A stretch of 64,000 bases of DNA, from assembly GCF_024448935.1 (NCBI RefSeq), contig NZ_JAMOIE010000001.1, forward strand, positions 62,001-126,000. Direction: 5' to 3'. The DNA comes from Stutzerimonas stutzeri. GTDB lineage: Bacteria > Pseudomonadota > Gammaproteobacteria > Pseudomonadales > Pseudomonadaceae. The notes under the pieces are model-generated. The model saw nothing but the letters and a program-made list of their open reading frames with translations, was not told where the DNA came from and made no database searches. Shown here piece by piece: positions 9,370 through 18,363 of this stretch (position 1 is the stretch's first letter; each line of letters opens with the position of its first letter). The position numbers and the translations under genes were made by a program.

Positions 9370-9906
9370 TCAGACGACCGGCGGGCCGGGATAGCCGCAG
9401 TGGCGCCAGGATTCCGGTCGGCCATACCAGGCCATCAGAATCATCTGCTGAAGCGAGGCATGACCCTGCCGCAATAATGCAATCGGGCTGTTTTCCCAGC
9501 GTTGCAGAAACGCCTGAATCTCGCCGTCCTGCGCCTGCTCCCAGCCGCCCCAGACACCGGTCAGCGGGCCGCGGGTGAGCGGCAGGCTCAGCAGATCGAA
9601 CAGTTGCGAAACCTGTTTTGACACGGCAGGTGGCAGGTGGGCGAGTCCCTCATCGAGGCTCGCCAGGGTGCCCCGCACGGCGCTGGGCATGCTCGATGCC
9701 GGGACGGCGCCTTCCAGAATGATCGGCGTCAGGCGACGCAGCACCGGCAAGTCGCTTTCGCGCAACTGTACGAAGCCAGCAGCAGACTGCTCGGCACTGC
9801 AGCCGGACAAACTGCCGATCAGGCCAGCGCCCGCCAGGGCCGCGCTGCCAAACAGGCCGACCCTGAGAAGGGTGCGGCGGGAAAACGGTCGCTCGGTATG
9901 GTTCAT
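9370..9906 (-). CDS. laoB: Tat-signal protein LaoB-like
   Basis: 178 aa from ATG 9906 (182 from ATG 9918). The N-terminus has a twin-arginine motif (FSRRTLLRVG), then a hydrophobic stretch and 'GSLSGC', a possible lipobox, so the protein is probably exported folded and perhaps lipidated. The rest ('ESDLPVLRRLTPIILEGAVP' and 'MILMAWYGRPESWRHCGYPGPPVV') resembles small subunits that accompany GMC dehydrogenases, such as gluconate 2-dehydrogenase subunit 3. It lies between the aldehyde dehydrogenase and the GMC dehydrogenase genes, 24 bp after laoC, as LaoB does in P. aeruginosa. A Tat-exported partner suggests LaoA may ride out with it, since LaoA lacks its own signal peptide; this is inference. 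Confidence 0.8.
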   Translation of the reverse strand: MNHTERPFSRRTLLRVGLFGSAALAGAGLIGSLSGCSAEQSAAGFVQLRESDLPVLRRLTPIILEGAVPASSMPSAVRGTLASLDEGLAHLPPAVSKQVSQLFDLLSLPLTRGPLTGVWGGWEQAQDGEIQAFLQRWENSPIALLRQGHASLQQMILMAWYGRPESWRHCGYPGPPVV

Positions 9907-9930
9907 TGTTGTTGTCACCGGCTGCGCTTT

Positions 9931-11361
9931 TCAACGCATGAAGAGTTTGTAGACCAGCTTCTGCAGCGCCTTGCCGTAAGGGGGATAAATCATGCGGGCG
10001 GCATTGAAACGTTGCTTGATAAAGACGCCTTTGGCCTTGCTGAAGGTGAGGAATCCATCGTGCCCATGGTAGTGGCCCATTCCCGACGGACCAACGCCCC
10101 CGAACGGCAGGTCATCCTGGGCGACATGCAGCAGCGTGTCGTTGAGGCAGGCCCCGCCGGAATGGGTGTGGCGCAGCACATGGCGCTGCTCGGCTCGGTC
10201 ATATCCGAAGTAGTACAGCGCCAGCGGGCGGGGGCGTGCGTTGACATAGGCGAGGGCCTGAGCGATGTCGTCATAAGGCACCACCGGCAGCAGCGGTCCG
10301 AATATCTCGTCCTGCATGACCTGCATCTCATCGGTGACGTCGAGCAGGAGGCAGTGCGGCATTCGACGTTCCTGGCCTTGCTCGAACAGCGGCAGCAGGC
10401 GCGCGCCCTTGGCCTGGGCGTCGTCCAGGTAGCCCTGCAGCCGGGCGTGCTGGCGCCGGTTGACGATGGTGGTGTAGTCCGGGTTGTCTGCCAGCTGTGG
10501 ATAAAAGCGCCGAACCACCTTTCGATAGGCCTCGACGAATTCATCGATGCGCGGCCGGGGCACCAGCACGTAATCCGGCGCGACACAGGTCTGCCCGGCA
10601 TTGAGCGTCTTGCCAAAGGCGATCCGCTCGGCCGCATCGGCGAGCGGTACGTCGGTCGAGACGATGGCGGGCGACTTGCCGCCCAGTTCGAGCGTCACCG
10701 GCGTCAGGTTTTCCGCGGCCGCTCGCATGACGTGCCGGCCAACGCTGGTGCTGCCGGTGAACAACAGGTGATCGAAAGGCAGCTTTGAAAAGGCGATACC
10801 CACGTCTGCCTCGCCGAGGACAACCGCGACCTGATCGTCAGGAAAGATTTGTGCGAGCAGATCCTTGAGCAACTGACCGGTGGCCGGCGTGGACTCGCTC
10901 ATCTTCAGCATCACCCGGTTGCCGGCAGCCAGCGCGCCGATCAGCGGGCCGATGGCCAGGTACAACGGGTAATTCCACGGCACGATGATGCCGACCACCC
11001 CGAGCGGCTGGTAGACGACGCGGGCGCTGGCGGGCTGAAAAGCCATGCCCACACGACGCCTGGAGGGCTTCATCCAGCGCGGCAGGTGGCGTTTGGCGTG
11101 TCGAATGCCATCCAGGCAGGGCATGATCTCGGCTAGCCGCGTCTCGTCTGCCGAGCGGTTACCGAAGTCCTCGCTGATGGCCTCGATCAAAGGCTGTTGA
11201 TGATTGGTCAGCACATCGTGCAGCGCCTCCAGCCATTGCAGGCGATCTTCGCCGTTGGGGCTGGGATTGGCCTGGAAAGCCCTGCGCTGGCGCTCGAATA
11301 ACGCCTGCAAATGCTCGGCTTCGAAATGGCTGGGATGCGAATACACGGCGTCGGCAAGCAT
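9931..11361 (-). CDS. laoC: coniferyl-aldehyde-dehydrogenase-like aldehyde dehydrogenase (LaoC-like)
   Basis: 476-aa NAD(P)-dependent aldehyde dehydrogenase of the short class-3/coniferyl type. 'GVVGIIVPWNYPLYLAIGPL' binds the cofactor, 'FTGSTSVGRHVM' is the glycine motif, the general base is in 'VTLELGGKSP' and the nucleophile in 'NAGQTCVAPDYV'. The C-terminus 'KAKGVFIKQRFNAARMIYPP' is typical of ALDH3-like enzymes that act on long-chain aldehydes. It would oxidise the aldehyde made by LaoA to the fatty acid. It is the first gene of laoCBA, divergent from the TetR gene, with a palindrome in the intergenic region that is the likely operator. Confidence 0.88.
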   Translation of the reverse strand: MLADAVYSHPSHFEAEHLQALFERQRRAFQANPSPNGEDRLQWLEALHDVLTNHQQPLIEAISEDFGNRSADETRLAEIMPCLDGIRHAKRHLPRWMKPSRRRVGMAFQPASARVVYQPLGVVGIIVPWNYPLYLAIGPLIGALAAGNRVMLKMSESTPATGQLLKDLLAQIFPDDQVAVVLGEADVGIAFSKLPFDHLLFTGSTSVGRHVMRAAAENLTPVTLELGGKSPAIVSTDVPLADAAERIAFGKTLNAGQTCVAPDYVLVPRPRIDEFVEAYRKVVRRFYPQLADNPDYTTIVNRRQHARLQGYLDDAQAKGARLLPLFEQGQERRMPHCLLLDVTDEMQVMQDEIFGPLLPVVPYDDIAQALAYVNARPRPLALYYFGYDRAEQRHVLRHTHSGGACLNDTLLHVAQDDLPFGGVGPSGMGHYHGHDGFLTFSKAKGVFIKQRFNAARMIYPPYGKALQKLVYKLFMR

Positions 11362-11398
11362 TAGAAACGCTCCGGAAAGGCGACAGGTCGACGATTTC

Positions 11399-11414
11399 TA
11401 GAGTAAAAACTCTA
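11399..11414. promoter_or_regulatory. palindromic operator candidate for LaoR
   Basis: TAGAGT AAAA ACTCTA, a perfect 6-bp inverted repeat with a 4-base A/T centre, lies in the 133 bp between laoC (minus, starts 11361) and laoR (plus, starts 11495). Position between a TetR gene and its divergent target operon is the usual arrangement for autoregulated repressors. Confidence 0.55.
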
Positions 11415-11494
11415 AAGTGTCAAACCCGTGCGCAGCCACGCTGGCCGGGTTACCTTTGTGTTCCGGCTTCAGCACGACGAAAGTAGCTTTCTGC

Positions 11495-12154
11495 ATGTCA
11501 CCCAAACCGAGCACCCGCGAGCGCATCATCGAAGCCAGCCTGGAGCTGTTCAATGCTCAAGGCGAGCGCAGCGTGACCACCAACCACATCGCTGCACACC
11601 TGGAGATATCGCCGGGCAACCTCTATTACTACTTTCGTAACAAGCAGGCGATCATCGCCGAGCTGTTTGATCGCTATGAGCGAAATGTCGATGGATTCCT
11701 ACAACTGCCGGAAGGACGGGCGCTGACCATCGAGGATAAGACCCGCTACCTCGAATCGCTGCTTTCGGCAATGTGGGATTACCGTTTCATGCACCGTGAT
11801 CTTGAGCATCTCTTGAGTGGCGACGACCAGCTTGCCGCACGCTATAGGCTGTTTGCCAAGCGCCACTTGCTGAGTGCGCAAACCATCTACCAAGGCTTTG
11901 CCGATGCCGGGATCCTCCGGATGACGCCGGCTCAGGTCGAGGCGCTGGCCGTCAACGCATGGATCATCATGACCTCATGGGTGCCTTTTCTCTGCACGTT
12001 GGGCGGAGCCGAGGACAGGGGCATGGATCGCAACATGCTGCGCCGGGGCATTTTTCAACTGCTGGCGCTCGAGGAGGGCTTCGTGACAGACGAGGCACGT
12101 CCGGCCGTTTCGGGCTTGCTTGCGCAGTTACACGCCCCGGTCCTGCAGGGATGA
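11495..12154 (+). CDS. laoR: TetR-family regulator (LaoR-like)
   Basis: 219 aa. The N-terminal TetR helix-turn-helix is clear: 'STRERIIEASLELFNAQGER', 'TTNHIAAHLEISPGNLYYYF' and 'NKQAIIAELFDRYE' (residues 5-60). The C-terminal ligand domain is a TetR_C-type helical bundle ('LAVNAWIIMTSWVPFLCT'). ATG 11495 (MSPKPSTRER) is preferred over the longer frame from 11417, which would start inside the promoter region. It is divergent from laoCBA, matching PA0367 in P. aeruginosa, and presumably represses it until a long-chain alcohol, aldehyde or acyl ligand binds. It is convergent with the YheT gene, 30 bp apart. Confidence 0.88.
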   Translation: MSPKPSTRERIIEASLELFNAQGERSVTTNHIAAHLEISPGNLYYYFRNKQAIIAELFDRYERNVDGFLQLPEGRALTIEDKTRYLESLLSAMWDYRFMHRDLEHLLSGDDQLAARYRLFAKRHLLSAQTIYQGFADAGILRMTPAQVEALAVNAWIIMTSWVPFLCTLGGAEDRGMDRNMLRRGIFQLLALEEGFVTDEARPAVSGLLAQLHAPVLQG

Positions 12155-12184
12155 GCTGTGGACAAGCGAAGCCTGGCTGGTCTG

Positions 12185-13174
12185 CTATGGCTCCTCCAGC
12201 CACTGCGGTATCCGCCGCTCCAGGTAGTAGCGCGGCCGACGTGGCGAGCCTTCGACGAAGCCGACGTGCCCGCCGGTCCTGTGCAGTTCCAGCGTTGTGG
12301 TTGCCGATAGCTCCTCGGGCTCGGGCACGCTGTGGCGGAAGACGAAGGGATCGTCGGCAGCCTGGATCAGCAGGGTCGGCGTCGTGATAGCTGGCAGGTA
12401 GTAACGGCTGGAGGCGCGGCGGTAATAGTCCTGGGCGTCGCTGTAGCCATGCAGCGGCGCAGTGAAGCGGCCGTCGAAATCCCAGAAGGTGCGCATGCCA
12501 TGCAGTGGTCCAAGGCTCTGCAGCGCACCGAGATGGTCGAGCAGGCCCTCGCGCTGGAAGCGCTGCTGCTTGTCCTTCACATAGGCGACCATCGCCTTCA
12601 TGAAATGCGCCTGGTAGATGCGGGAGAAGCCGAGGCCGATACGATCGGCACACTGGTCCAGGCGAAACGGCACGGACACCGCCACGGCTTTTTGCAGCGG
12701 TGCTGCCTGGCCGGTTTCGCCGAGGTATTTGAGCAGCACGTTGCCACCGAGCGAGTAGCCCACGGCATACAGCGGGGCCAGTGGCCGCGAGGCTTGCAGA
12801 TGAGCGATGACTTCGCTCAGATCATCGCTGACACCGGAGTGATAGGCGCGCGGCAGCAGGTTTGGCTCGCCCGAACAGCCTCGCCAGTTGAGCGCGACGC
12901 TTGCCCAGTTCCGGTTCGCCAGCTGTTGCTGCAGTCCGACTACATAGTGCGAGCTCGATGAGCCGGTCAGGCCATGCAATACCAGCACCAGCGGCACATC
13001 CGCTTCATGGGGACCGTGCCAGTCGAGATCAATGAAATCGCCGTCAGCGAGCCACAGCCGCTCACGGCGCCGTTGCAGGAGAGGCGCGCGGCGGCAGAAC
13101 GGGTTCCATAGCGTTTGCAGATGGCCGCCGGGCAACCACCAGGCCGGGCGGAACGGAGTTGGCGAACGGTTCAT
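12185..13174 (-). CDS. YheT-family alpha/beta hydrolase
   Basis: 329-aa cytoplasmic hydrolase of the YheT/ABHD1-3-like family. It begins MNRSPTPFRPAWWLPGGHLQ, where 'PFRPAWWLPGGHLQTLWN' is diagnostic. The oxyanion segment is 'VLHGLTGSSSSHY', the nucleophile serine sits in 'AVGYSLGGNVLLKY', the acid in 'ADDPFV', and the catalytic His in 'HRTGGHVGFVEG'. The start at 13174 was chosen over 13264 because the conserved N-terminus begins there. Substrate unknown; relatives hydrolyse short-chain esters or lipids. It lies 118 bp after rsmD on the same strand. Confidence 0.92.
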   Translation of the reverse strand: MNRSPTPFRPAWWLPGGHLQTLWNPFCRRAPLLQRRRERLWLADGDFIDLDWHGPHEADVPLVLVLHGLTGSSSSHYVVGLQQQLANRNWASVALNWRGCSGEPNLLPRAYHSGVSDDLSEVIAHLQASRPLAPLYAVGYSLGGNVLLKYLGETGQAAPLQKAVAVSVPFRLDQCADRIGLGFSRIYQAHFMKAMVAYVKDKQQRFQREGLLDHLGALQSLGPLHGMRTFWDFDGRFTAPLHGYSDAQDYYRRASSRYYLPAITTPTLLIQAADDPFVFRHSVPEPEELSATTTLELHRTGGHVGFVEGSPRRPRYYLERRIPQWLEEP

Positions 13175-13280
13175 GGAAAATTCTATGGTATTGGCAGAAC
13201 AGGCGGCTCCAGCGCCTGATGGTGCAGGCGAAAGCACTGATCGTCGCGTATACCCGGCCGACAATCACCCGCGACGCTAT

Positions 13281-13294
13281 GCTTGCAGCTTGCT
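13281..13294. repeat. two-copy heptad GCTTGCA GCTTGCT at the rsmD stop
   Basis: Two units of the same GCTTGNN heptamer seen in the arrays at 3.5 kb and 46 kb, here abutting the stop codon of rsmD. Confidence 0.6.
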
Positions 13295-13886
13295 ATTCGC
13301 TGCGCTCCCACAACGCATAGTTCACTTTGCCCGCCTGCTTTTCACGGTGCAGGCGCCAGTTGCCAGGTAGGCCAAGACTGGAGGGGGCAGCTTCGCTCTC
13401 GGTATAGACCCAGGCATGCTTGGCCAGCCAGCCCCGGTTTTCGAGCAGCTCGCAGGTGGGCTGCAGCAGGTTCTTGTTGAACGGCGGGTCCAGAAACACC
13501 AGGTCGAACGGGGTCGGGTTCTGGGTTTCGAGATAGCGCAGGGCGTCGCTTTGCAGCAACTGGCCTTGGCCGCACTTGAGCGTATCCAGATGCTTGCGCA
13601 GGTTGGCAATGGCATTGGCGTTCACATCCAGCGCGAGGGCCATGCTGGCGCCGCGCGAGAGGGCCTCAAGGTAAAGCGCACCGCTTCCGGTGAAGGGATC
13701 GAGCACCCGCGCGCCAGAGAGGTACGGCGCGAGCCAATTGAACAATGTTTCGCGGACGCGATCGGGGGTCGGTCGCAGGCCATCGGCGTCGGGAAAACCG
13801 AAGCGTCGGCTGCGCCATTCACCGCCGATGATACGCAGCTGGCCCTGGCCCCCATGGGCGGAGGGACGGACGGGTGGATTGGCCAT
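13293..13886 (-). CDS. rsmD: 16S rRNA m2G966 methyltransferase RsmD
   Basis: 197-aa N6/N2-type methyltransferase that modifies G966 of 16S rRNA in the assembled 30S particle. 'LRIIGGEWRSRRFGFPD' is the family N-terminus, 'LRPTPDRVRETLFNWL' the RNA-binding helix, motif I is 'VLDPFTGSGALYLEALSRGA' and motif IV 'FDLVFLDPPF'. ATG at 13886 is used; a TTG one codon earlier (13889) is possible. The upstream M16 gene's stop overlaps this start (TGATG), so translation is probably coupled. It is the third gene of the M16a-M16b-rsmD unit. Confidence 0.94.
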   Translation of the reverse strand: MANPPVRPSAHGGQGQLRIIGGEWRSRRFGFPDADGLRPTPDRVRETLFNWLAPYLSGARVLDPFTGSGALYLEALSRGASMALALDVNANAIANLRKHLDTLKCGQGQLLQSDALRYLETQNPTPFDLVFLDPPFNKNLLQPTCELLENRGWLAKHAWVYTESEAAPSSLGLPGNWRLHREKQAGKVNYALWERSE

Positions 13887-15436
13887 CAATGCTCCGGAAC
13901 GCTGCTGGGTTGTTCGAGGGGCTTCGTGCTGGGCGGCGGCAGCGGCTTCTGCTCAACCTGCGGGCCCACGGTGACGATCACGAAGTCGTCCGGGCTCAGA
14001 TGCTTGTTCATCGCAGCCTTGACGTCTTCGACCGACAACGCCTGGACCTGTTGCATGAAGTCTTCAAGGTAGGTCAGAGGCAGGTCGTAGAACCCGATGC
14101 TTCCAAGCTGCCCGACGATGTCACTGTTGCTCGCCGTGGACAGCGGAAAGCTGCCGGCGACTTCGCGCTTGCTGCGCTCGAGCTCAACTTCGGTTGGGCC
14201 GTTCTGCAGGAAGTCGGCAACCAGTCGCTGAACCAGCTCCAGCGTACCTTCAGCCAGCTCGGCGCGGGTCTGCAGGTTGATCATGAAGGGGCCGGCCACT
14301 TGCATCGGGCTGAAGCCTGAATAGACACCGTAGGTCAGGCCGCGCTTTTCGCGGACTTCTTCCATCAGGCGGGTGCCGAAGCCACCGCCGCCGAGGATCT
14401 GGTTACCTAGATACAGCGCGGCGTAATCCGGATGGCCACGCGCAATCCCCAACTGCGCCAGCATCAGGTGAGTCTGGTTGGAGCGAAACTCGATGTGCTG
14501 GGTGCCGGCGGTTGGCGCGTTTGGCGAGGGCGGAGGCGGCAGGGCCGGGCCTTGGGGCAACGCTGCGGAAACCTGCGCGGCGATGGTTTCGGCTTCCTCA
14601 CGGCTGAGATCGCCAACCAGTGCGATCACGGCGTTACCGGTTGTGTAACCCTTTCGATGAAACGCGCGCAGCTCCGCGACGCTGATGCCTGGGATCGACT
14701 CGGGCGTGCCTTCGCTGGAGTGGGCATAGGGATGATCGCCATACAGCTGCTCGAACAGTTCGAGGCTGGCCAGCTTGCCCGGGTTCTGCTTCTGGAATTC
14801 GAAGCCGGCCAGAACCTGATTCTTGATTCGCTGCAACGAGTCTTCGGGAAAGGTTGGTTTGCCCACGACCTGGCTGAACAGCTGTAGCGCTGGCTCGCGC
14901 TTGTCCGGCGCGCTGAGGCTGCGCAGGCTGGCGACCGCCATGTCGCGGTAGGAACCGTTGCCGAAGTTCGCGCCCAGGCCTTCGAAGCCTTCAGCGATAG
15001 CGGTGACATCCTTGCCCCCGACGCCCTCGTTGAGCATGGCGTTGGTCAGCATTGCCAGGCCGGGCGCGCCATCATCCTGGCTGCTGCCGGCGGCGAAGGT
15101 CAGGCGCAGGTCGAACATGGGCAGCTGATGCGCCTCGACGAACAGCACCTTGGCGCCGCCATCGGTCTGCCAGCTCTGGATGTCCAGCTCGCGGCGGGCC
15201 AGGGGTTTGTCTCCAATCTCGGCCAATGATTCCAGCTGTGCGCTGGCTGCTTCAGCTGCTTCAGCCTCCTTGGCGATCGCCTGTCCGGATTCGGACGGTG
15301 TGGCGACGGTTTCCTCGCTGGGAACCGGGACCGATGCAGCGGCGTCGCTGGCTTCTTCGCTGCAGGCGGCCAGGCCTAGGCAGGAGGACAGCGCCAGGCC
15401 GAGCAGGCCGCGACGCAACAGGTGACGCTCACTCAT
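13886..15436 (-). CDS. M16 peptidase homologue, inactive-type lipoprotein subunit
   Basis: 516 aa. It begins MSERHLLRRGLLGLALSS and has a lipobox-like 'LGLAAC' at about residues 20-25, so it is probably a lipoprotein. Both pitrilysin-like halves are recognisable ('LPMFDLRLTFAAGSSQDDGA', 'VIALVGDLSREEAETIAAQ', 'ILGGGGFGTRLMEEVREKRG'). The position of the zinc motif HxxEH reads 'GLAMLTNAMLNEG', so the metal ligands are absent. The neighbouring gene retains HALEH; the two are therefore likely an active/inactive heterodimer like other bacterial M16B pairs. An 8-bp overlap with the upstream gene's end supports coupled expression. Substrate unknown. Confidence 0.85.
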   Translation of the reverse strand: MSERHLLRRGLLGLALSSCLGLAACSEEASDAAASVPVPSEETVATPSESGQAIAKEAEAAEAASAQLESLAEIGDKPLARRELDIQSWQTDGGAKVLFVEAHQLPMFDLRLTFAAGSSQDDGAPGLAMLTNAMLNEGVGGKDVTAIAEGFEGLGANFGNGSYRDMAVASLRSLSAPDKREPALQLFSQVVGKPTFPEDSLQRIKNQVLAGFEFQKQNPGKLASLELFEQLYGDHPYAHSSEGTPESIPGISVAELRAFHRKGYTTGNAVIALVGDLSREEAETIAAQVSAALPQGPALPPPPSPNAPTAGTQHIEFRSNQTHLMLAQLGIARGHPDYAALYLGNQILGGGGFGTRLMEEVREKRGLTYGVYSGFSPMQVAGPFMINLQTRAELAEGTLELVQRLVADFLQNGPTEVELERSKREVAGSFPLSTASNSDIVGQLGSIGFYDLPLTYLEDFMQQVQALSVEDVKAAMNKHLSPDDFVIVTVGPQVEQKPLPPPSTKPLEQPSSVPEH

Positions 15437-16781
15437 CGCTGGACTCCTCGGGTAGAACATGGGCAACGCTCAGGCGAGAGCGGGTGAAACAGGTACGGGC
15501 GGCTTCCTGAATGTCCTCTGGGGTAATGGCTTCCAGGGCGCTGAGCTCCTCGTCCATCAGCCGCCAGGAGAGCCCGACGGTTTCCAGCTGGCCGATGGTG
15601 GTGGCCTGCTGGGTGATGGAATCGCGTTCATAGACCAGTCCGGAGATGACCTGCGCGCGGACCCGCTCCAGCTCCTCGGTCGAAGGCGCGCTCTGCTTGA
15701 GCTGTTCCAGCTGCTGCCATAGGCCCGCCTCGACTTCGTCCAGCGTTCGGCCTTTCTGCATGTTTGGCGCAGCGCTCAGGACGAACAGTGTGTCGCCGCG
15801 GGCGTAGGCGTTGTACCAGGCCGAAGCGCTGGTCACCAGTTCTTCGCCGCGCTCCAGCTGTTGGGGCAAGCGTGCGCTGTAGCCGCCGTCGAGCAACGCG
15901 CTGATCAGTCGCAGCGCATGGATCTGACTCGGCTCCTCGCTGGTGGCCAGGCTTGGCGTGTTGAAGCCCATGATCAGGCTGGGCACTTGGGTCTGCACGT
16001 GCAGGCGCAGCCGGCGCTCTCCGGGCTCGTCCAGCTCCAGTGGGCGCTTGGTGGTTGGGGTCGCCTGTTTTTCGATCGGTCCGAAGTAGCGCTCGGCCAG
16101 GGTTCGAACTTCGTCCGGCGTGACATCGCCGACCACCACCAGGGTCGCGTTGTTGGGCGCGTACCAGCGTTCGTACCAGGTGCGCAGCTCCTCGCGGTCC
16201 ATCCGCTTGAGATCCGCCATCCAGCCTATGGTCGGGATGTGATAGCCGCTAGAGGGGTAGGCCATGGCTTTGAAACGCTCGAAGGCGAGTGCGCTGGGCT
16301 TGTCATCGGTGCGCAGGCGGCGCTCTTCCATGATCACTTCGATTTCGCGCTCGAATTCTTCAGGCGGCAGCTTGAGGCTCGCCAGGCGATCAGCCTCGAG
16401 CTCAAAGGCAACGGCCAGCCGGTCACGTGCCAGAACCTGGTAGTAAGCGGTGTAATCATCGCCGGTGAACGCATTTTCCTCGGCGCCCAGTTCGCGCAGG
16501 ATGCGCGAGGCTTCGCCGGGGCCGAGTTTGCGGCTGCCCTTGAACATCAGGTGCTCGAGCGCATGGGACAATCCGGTCTGACCAGGCGACTCATAGCTGG
16601 AGCCCACCTTGTACCAGAGCTGGGACACGACGATCGGCGCGCGATGGTCTTCGCGCACGATCACCTTGAGACCGTTATTGAGGAAGAATTCATGGGTGGG
16701 TTGGGCTTCGGCAGCCATGACCAATGGCATATAACAAGTGCCGAGTAGCAGGGCTGCGGCGCGGCGTAGCATCAAAGGCAT
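15429..16781 (-). CDS. M16-family zinc metallopeptidase, catalytic subunit
   Basis: 450 aa, exported: MPLMLRRAAALLLGTCYMPL followed by VMAAEA looks like a signal peptide. The inverted zinc motif is HALEH in 'TGLSHALEHLMFKGSRKLGP', with the distal glutamate in the following 'EEFEREIEVIMEERR' region. 'GYSARLPQQLERGEELV' is the C-terminal R/Y motif region of M16 enzymes. ATG 16781 was chosen because it starts the signal peptide; the upstream frame to 16904 is non-homologous in character. It is the first gene of an operon with the inactive partner and rsmD, and is divergent from ftsY with 241 bp between. The arrangement matches PA0370-PA0372 of P. aeruginosa. Confidence 0.9.
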   Translation of the reverse strand: MPLMLRRAAALLLGTCYMPLVMAAEAQPTHEFFLNNGLKVIVREDHRAPIVVSQLWYKVGSSYESPGQTGLSHALEHLMFKGSRKLGPGEASRILRELGAEENAFTGDDYTAYYQVLARDRLAVAFELEADRLASLKLPPEEFEREIEVIMEERRLRTDDKPSALAFERFKAMAYPSSGYHIPTIGWMADLKRMDREELRTWYERWYAPNNATLVVVGDVTPDEVRTLAERYFGPIEKQATPTTKRPLELDEPGERRLRLHVQTQVPSLIMGFNTPSLATSEEPSQIHALRLISALLDGGYSARLPQQLERGEELVTSASAWYNAYARGDTLFVLSAAPNMQKGRTLDEVEAGLWQQLEQLKQSAPSTEELERVRAQVISGLVYERDSITQQATTIGQLETVGLSWRLMDEELSALEAITPEDIQEAARTCFTRSRLSVAHVLPEESSDE

Positions 16782-17022
16782 AGGAGAAAATGCTCGTTCA
16801 GTAATCGATCCTGCCCGCGATGACGCCGGCTGGTGAGGGCACGCGGGGCATGGTACTGGTGCCCTCGTGTCAGGGCAAAGGCAATTAAAAGCTCGCTTTG
16901 CCAATGCAGAAGACTGGGCGGATGGCCACGCTTAGCGCAGGCCGATGCTCAGTGCTAGGATAGCGCCCGTCTGGCCGGTGGCATGGCTGCCGGCGTATCG
17001 CCCTCTTGAGAAAATCTTCTCC

Positions 17023-18363
17023 ATGTTTGGTTCCAACGACGATAAGAAGGCGCCGGCTGAGGCTGGCGAGAAGAAAGGCTTGTTTGGCTGGTTTCGCAAG
17101 AAGCCGCAGACCCCAGCGGCCGAGCCGCCGCCTGCCGAGCCGCTGGAAGACAGCCAGCCGTTCGCCGATGAGCCCGATACTGCTTTGCCCGACGGGGTAC
17201 AGACGGCCGAAGAGCCCTTGCGATCTGAGCCTGAGGCTACCCAAACGGAGCCCGAGACTGCGCACGTTAAACCGGACGCCGAATTGCAGATCGAGCCGGA
17301 GGCAGAGCCTGCGCCTGCGCCGGAGCTTGTTCATCCTGAGCAAGTGCCCGAGTCGCCGATTCTCGCTGAGATTGCCCTCGAGCCGGCACCGGCGCCGGCC
17401 GTACAAGAAGCGCCCGCCAGGTTGGGCTTCTTTGCCCGGCTCAAACAAGGCTTGTCGAAGACCAGCGCCAGCATTGGCGAAGGCATGGCCAGTCTGTTTC
17501 TGGGCAAGAAGGCCATCGATGATGACCTGCTCGACGAACTGGAAACCCGTCTGCTGACCGCCGATGTCGGGGTAGAGGCCACCACCGCCATCATGCACAA
17601 CCTGGCGCGCCGCGTCTCGCGCAAGGAGTTGGCCGACAGCGGCGCGTTGTACAAGGCTTTGCAGGAAGAGCTGGCCAGCCTGCTCAAGCCTGTCGAGCAG
17701 CCGTTGCTGATCGACAGCAGCAAGCAGCCGTTCGTGATCCTGGTGGTAGGCGTAAACGGCGTCGGCAAAACCACGACCATTGGCAAGTTGGCGAAGAAGC
17801 TGCAGCTGGAAGGCAAGAGAGTCATGCTGGCCGCAGGCGATACCTTCCGTGCGGCAGCGGTCGAGCAGCTGCAGATTTGGGGTGAGCGCAACAATGTTGC
17901 GGTGATTGCTCAGCACACGGGGGCGGATTCCGCTTCGGTGATCTTCGATGCAGTGCAGGCGGCCAAGGCCCGAGGCATTGACGTGCTCATCGCGGACACC
18001 GCCGGGCGCCTGCATACCAAGGACAATTTGATGGAGGAGCTGAAAAAGATACGTCGCGTGATGGGCAAGCTCGACGATACTGCGCCGCACGAAGTGCTGC
18101 TGGTGCTCGATGCCGGAACCGGTCAGAACGCTATCAGCCAGACCAAACAGTTCAACCAGTCGGTCGAGCTGACAGGCCTGGCGCTGACCAAGCTCGACGG
18201 TACCGCCAAGGGCGGTGTGATTTTTGCACTGGCCAAGCAGTTCGGCACCCCGATCCGCTATATCGGCGTCGGTGAAGGCATCGATGATCTGCGGACCTTC
18301 GAGGCGGATGCCTTCGTCAATGCCTTGTTTGCCGAGAAAGGGACGGGCGGAGCCTCGTCATGA
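17023..18363 (+). CDS. ftsY: signal recognition particle receptor FtsY
   Basis: 446-aa SRP receptor GTPase that docks ribosome-nascent-chain complexes at the membrane. It starts [20 protein letters not shown], has a Pro/Glu/Ala-rich acidic A domain to about residue 135, then the N domain ('[20 protein letters not shown]'), then the G domain: G1 '[14 protein letters not shown]' near 245, '[11 protein letters not shown]', 'DTAGRLHTK', and '[10 protein letters not shown]'. The acidic A domain is the usual membrane/SecYEG-binding part. FtsY, FtsE and FtsX overlap by four bases each (ATGA), the conserved ftsYEX arrangement. Confidence 0.97.
   Translation: MFGSNDDKKAPAEAGEKKGLFGWFRKKPQTPAAEPPPAEPLEDSQPFADEPDTALPDGVQTAEEPLRSEPEATQTEPETAHVKPDAELQIEPEAEPAPAPELVHPEQVPESPILAEIALEPAPAPAVQEAPARLGFFARLKQGLSKTSASIGEGMASLFLGKKAIDDDLLDELETRLLTADVGVEATTAIMHNLARRVSRKELADSGALYKALQEELASLLKPVEQPLLIDSSKQPFVILVVGVNGVGKTTTIGKLAKKLQLEGKRVMLAAGDTFRAAAVEQLQIWGERNNVAVIAQHTGADSASVIFDAVQAAKARGIDVLIADTAGRLHTKDNLMEELKKIRRVMGKLDDTAPHEVLLVLDAGTGQNAISQTKQFNQSVELTGLALTKLDGTAKGGVIFALAKQFGTPIRYIGVGEGIDDLRTFEADAFVNALFAEKGTGGASS

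Noticed and set aside
17023-17430. Acidic, Pro/Glu-rich start of ftsY as a possible separate gene
   Set aside because: An acidic A domain before the NG domain is normal for FtsY in gammaproteobacteria.
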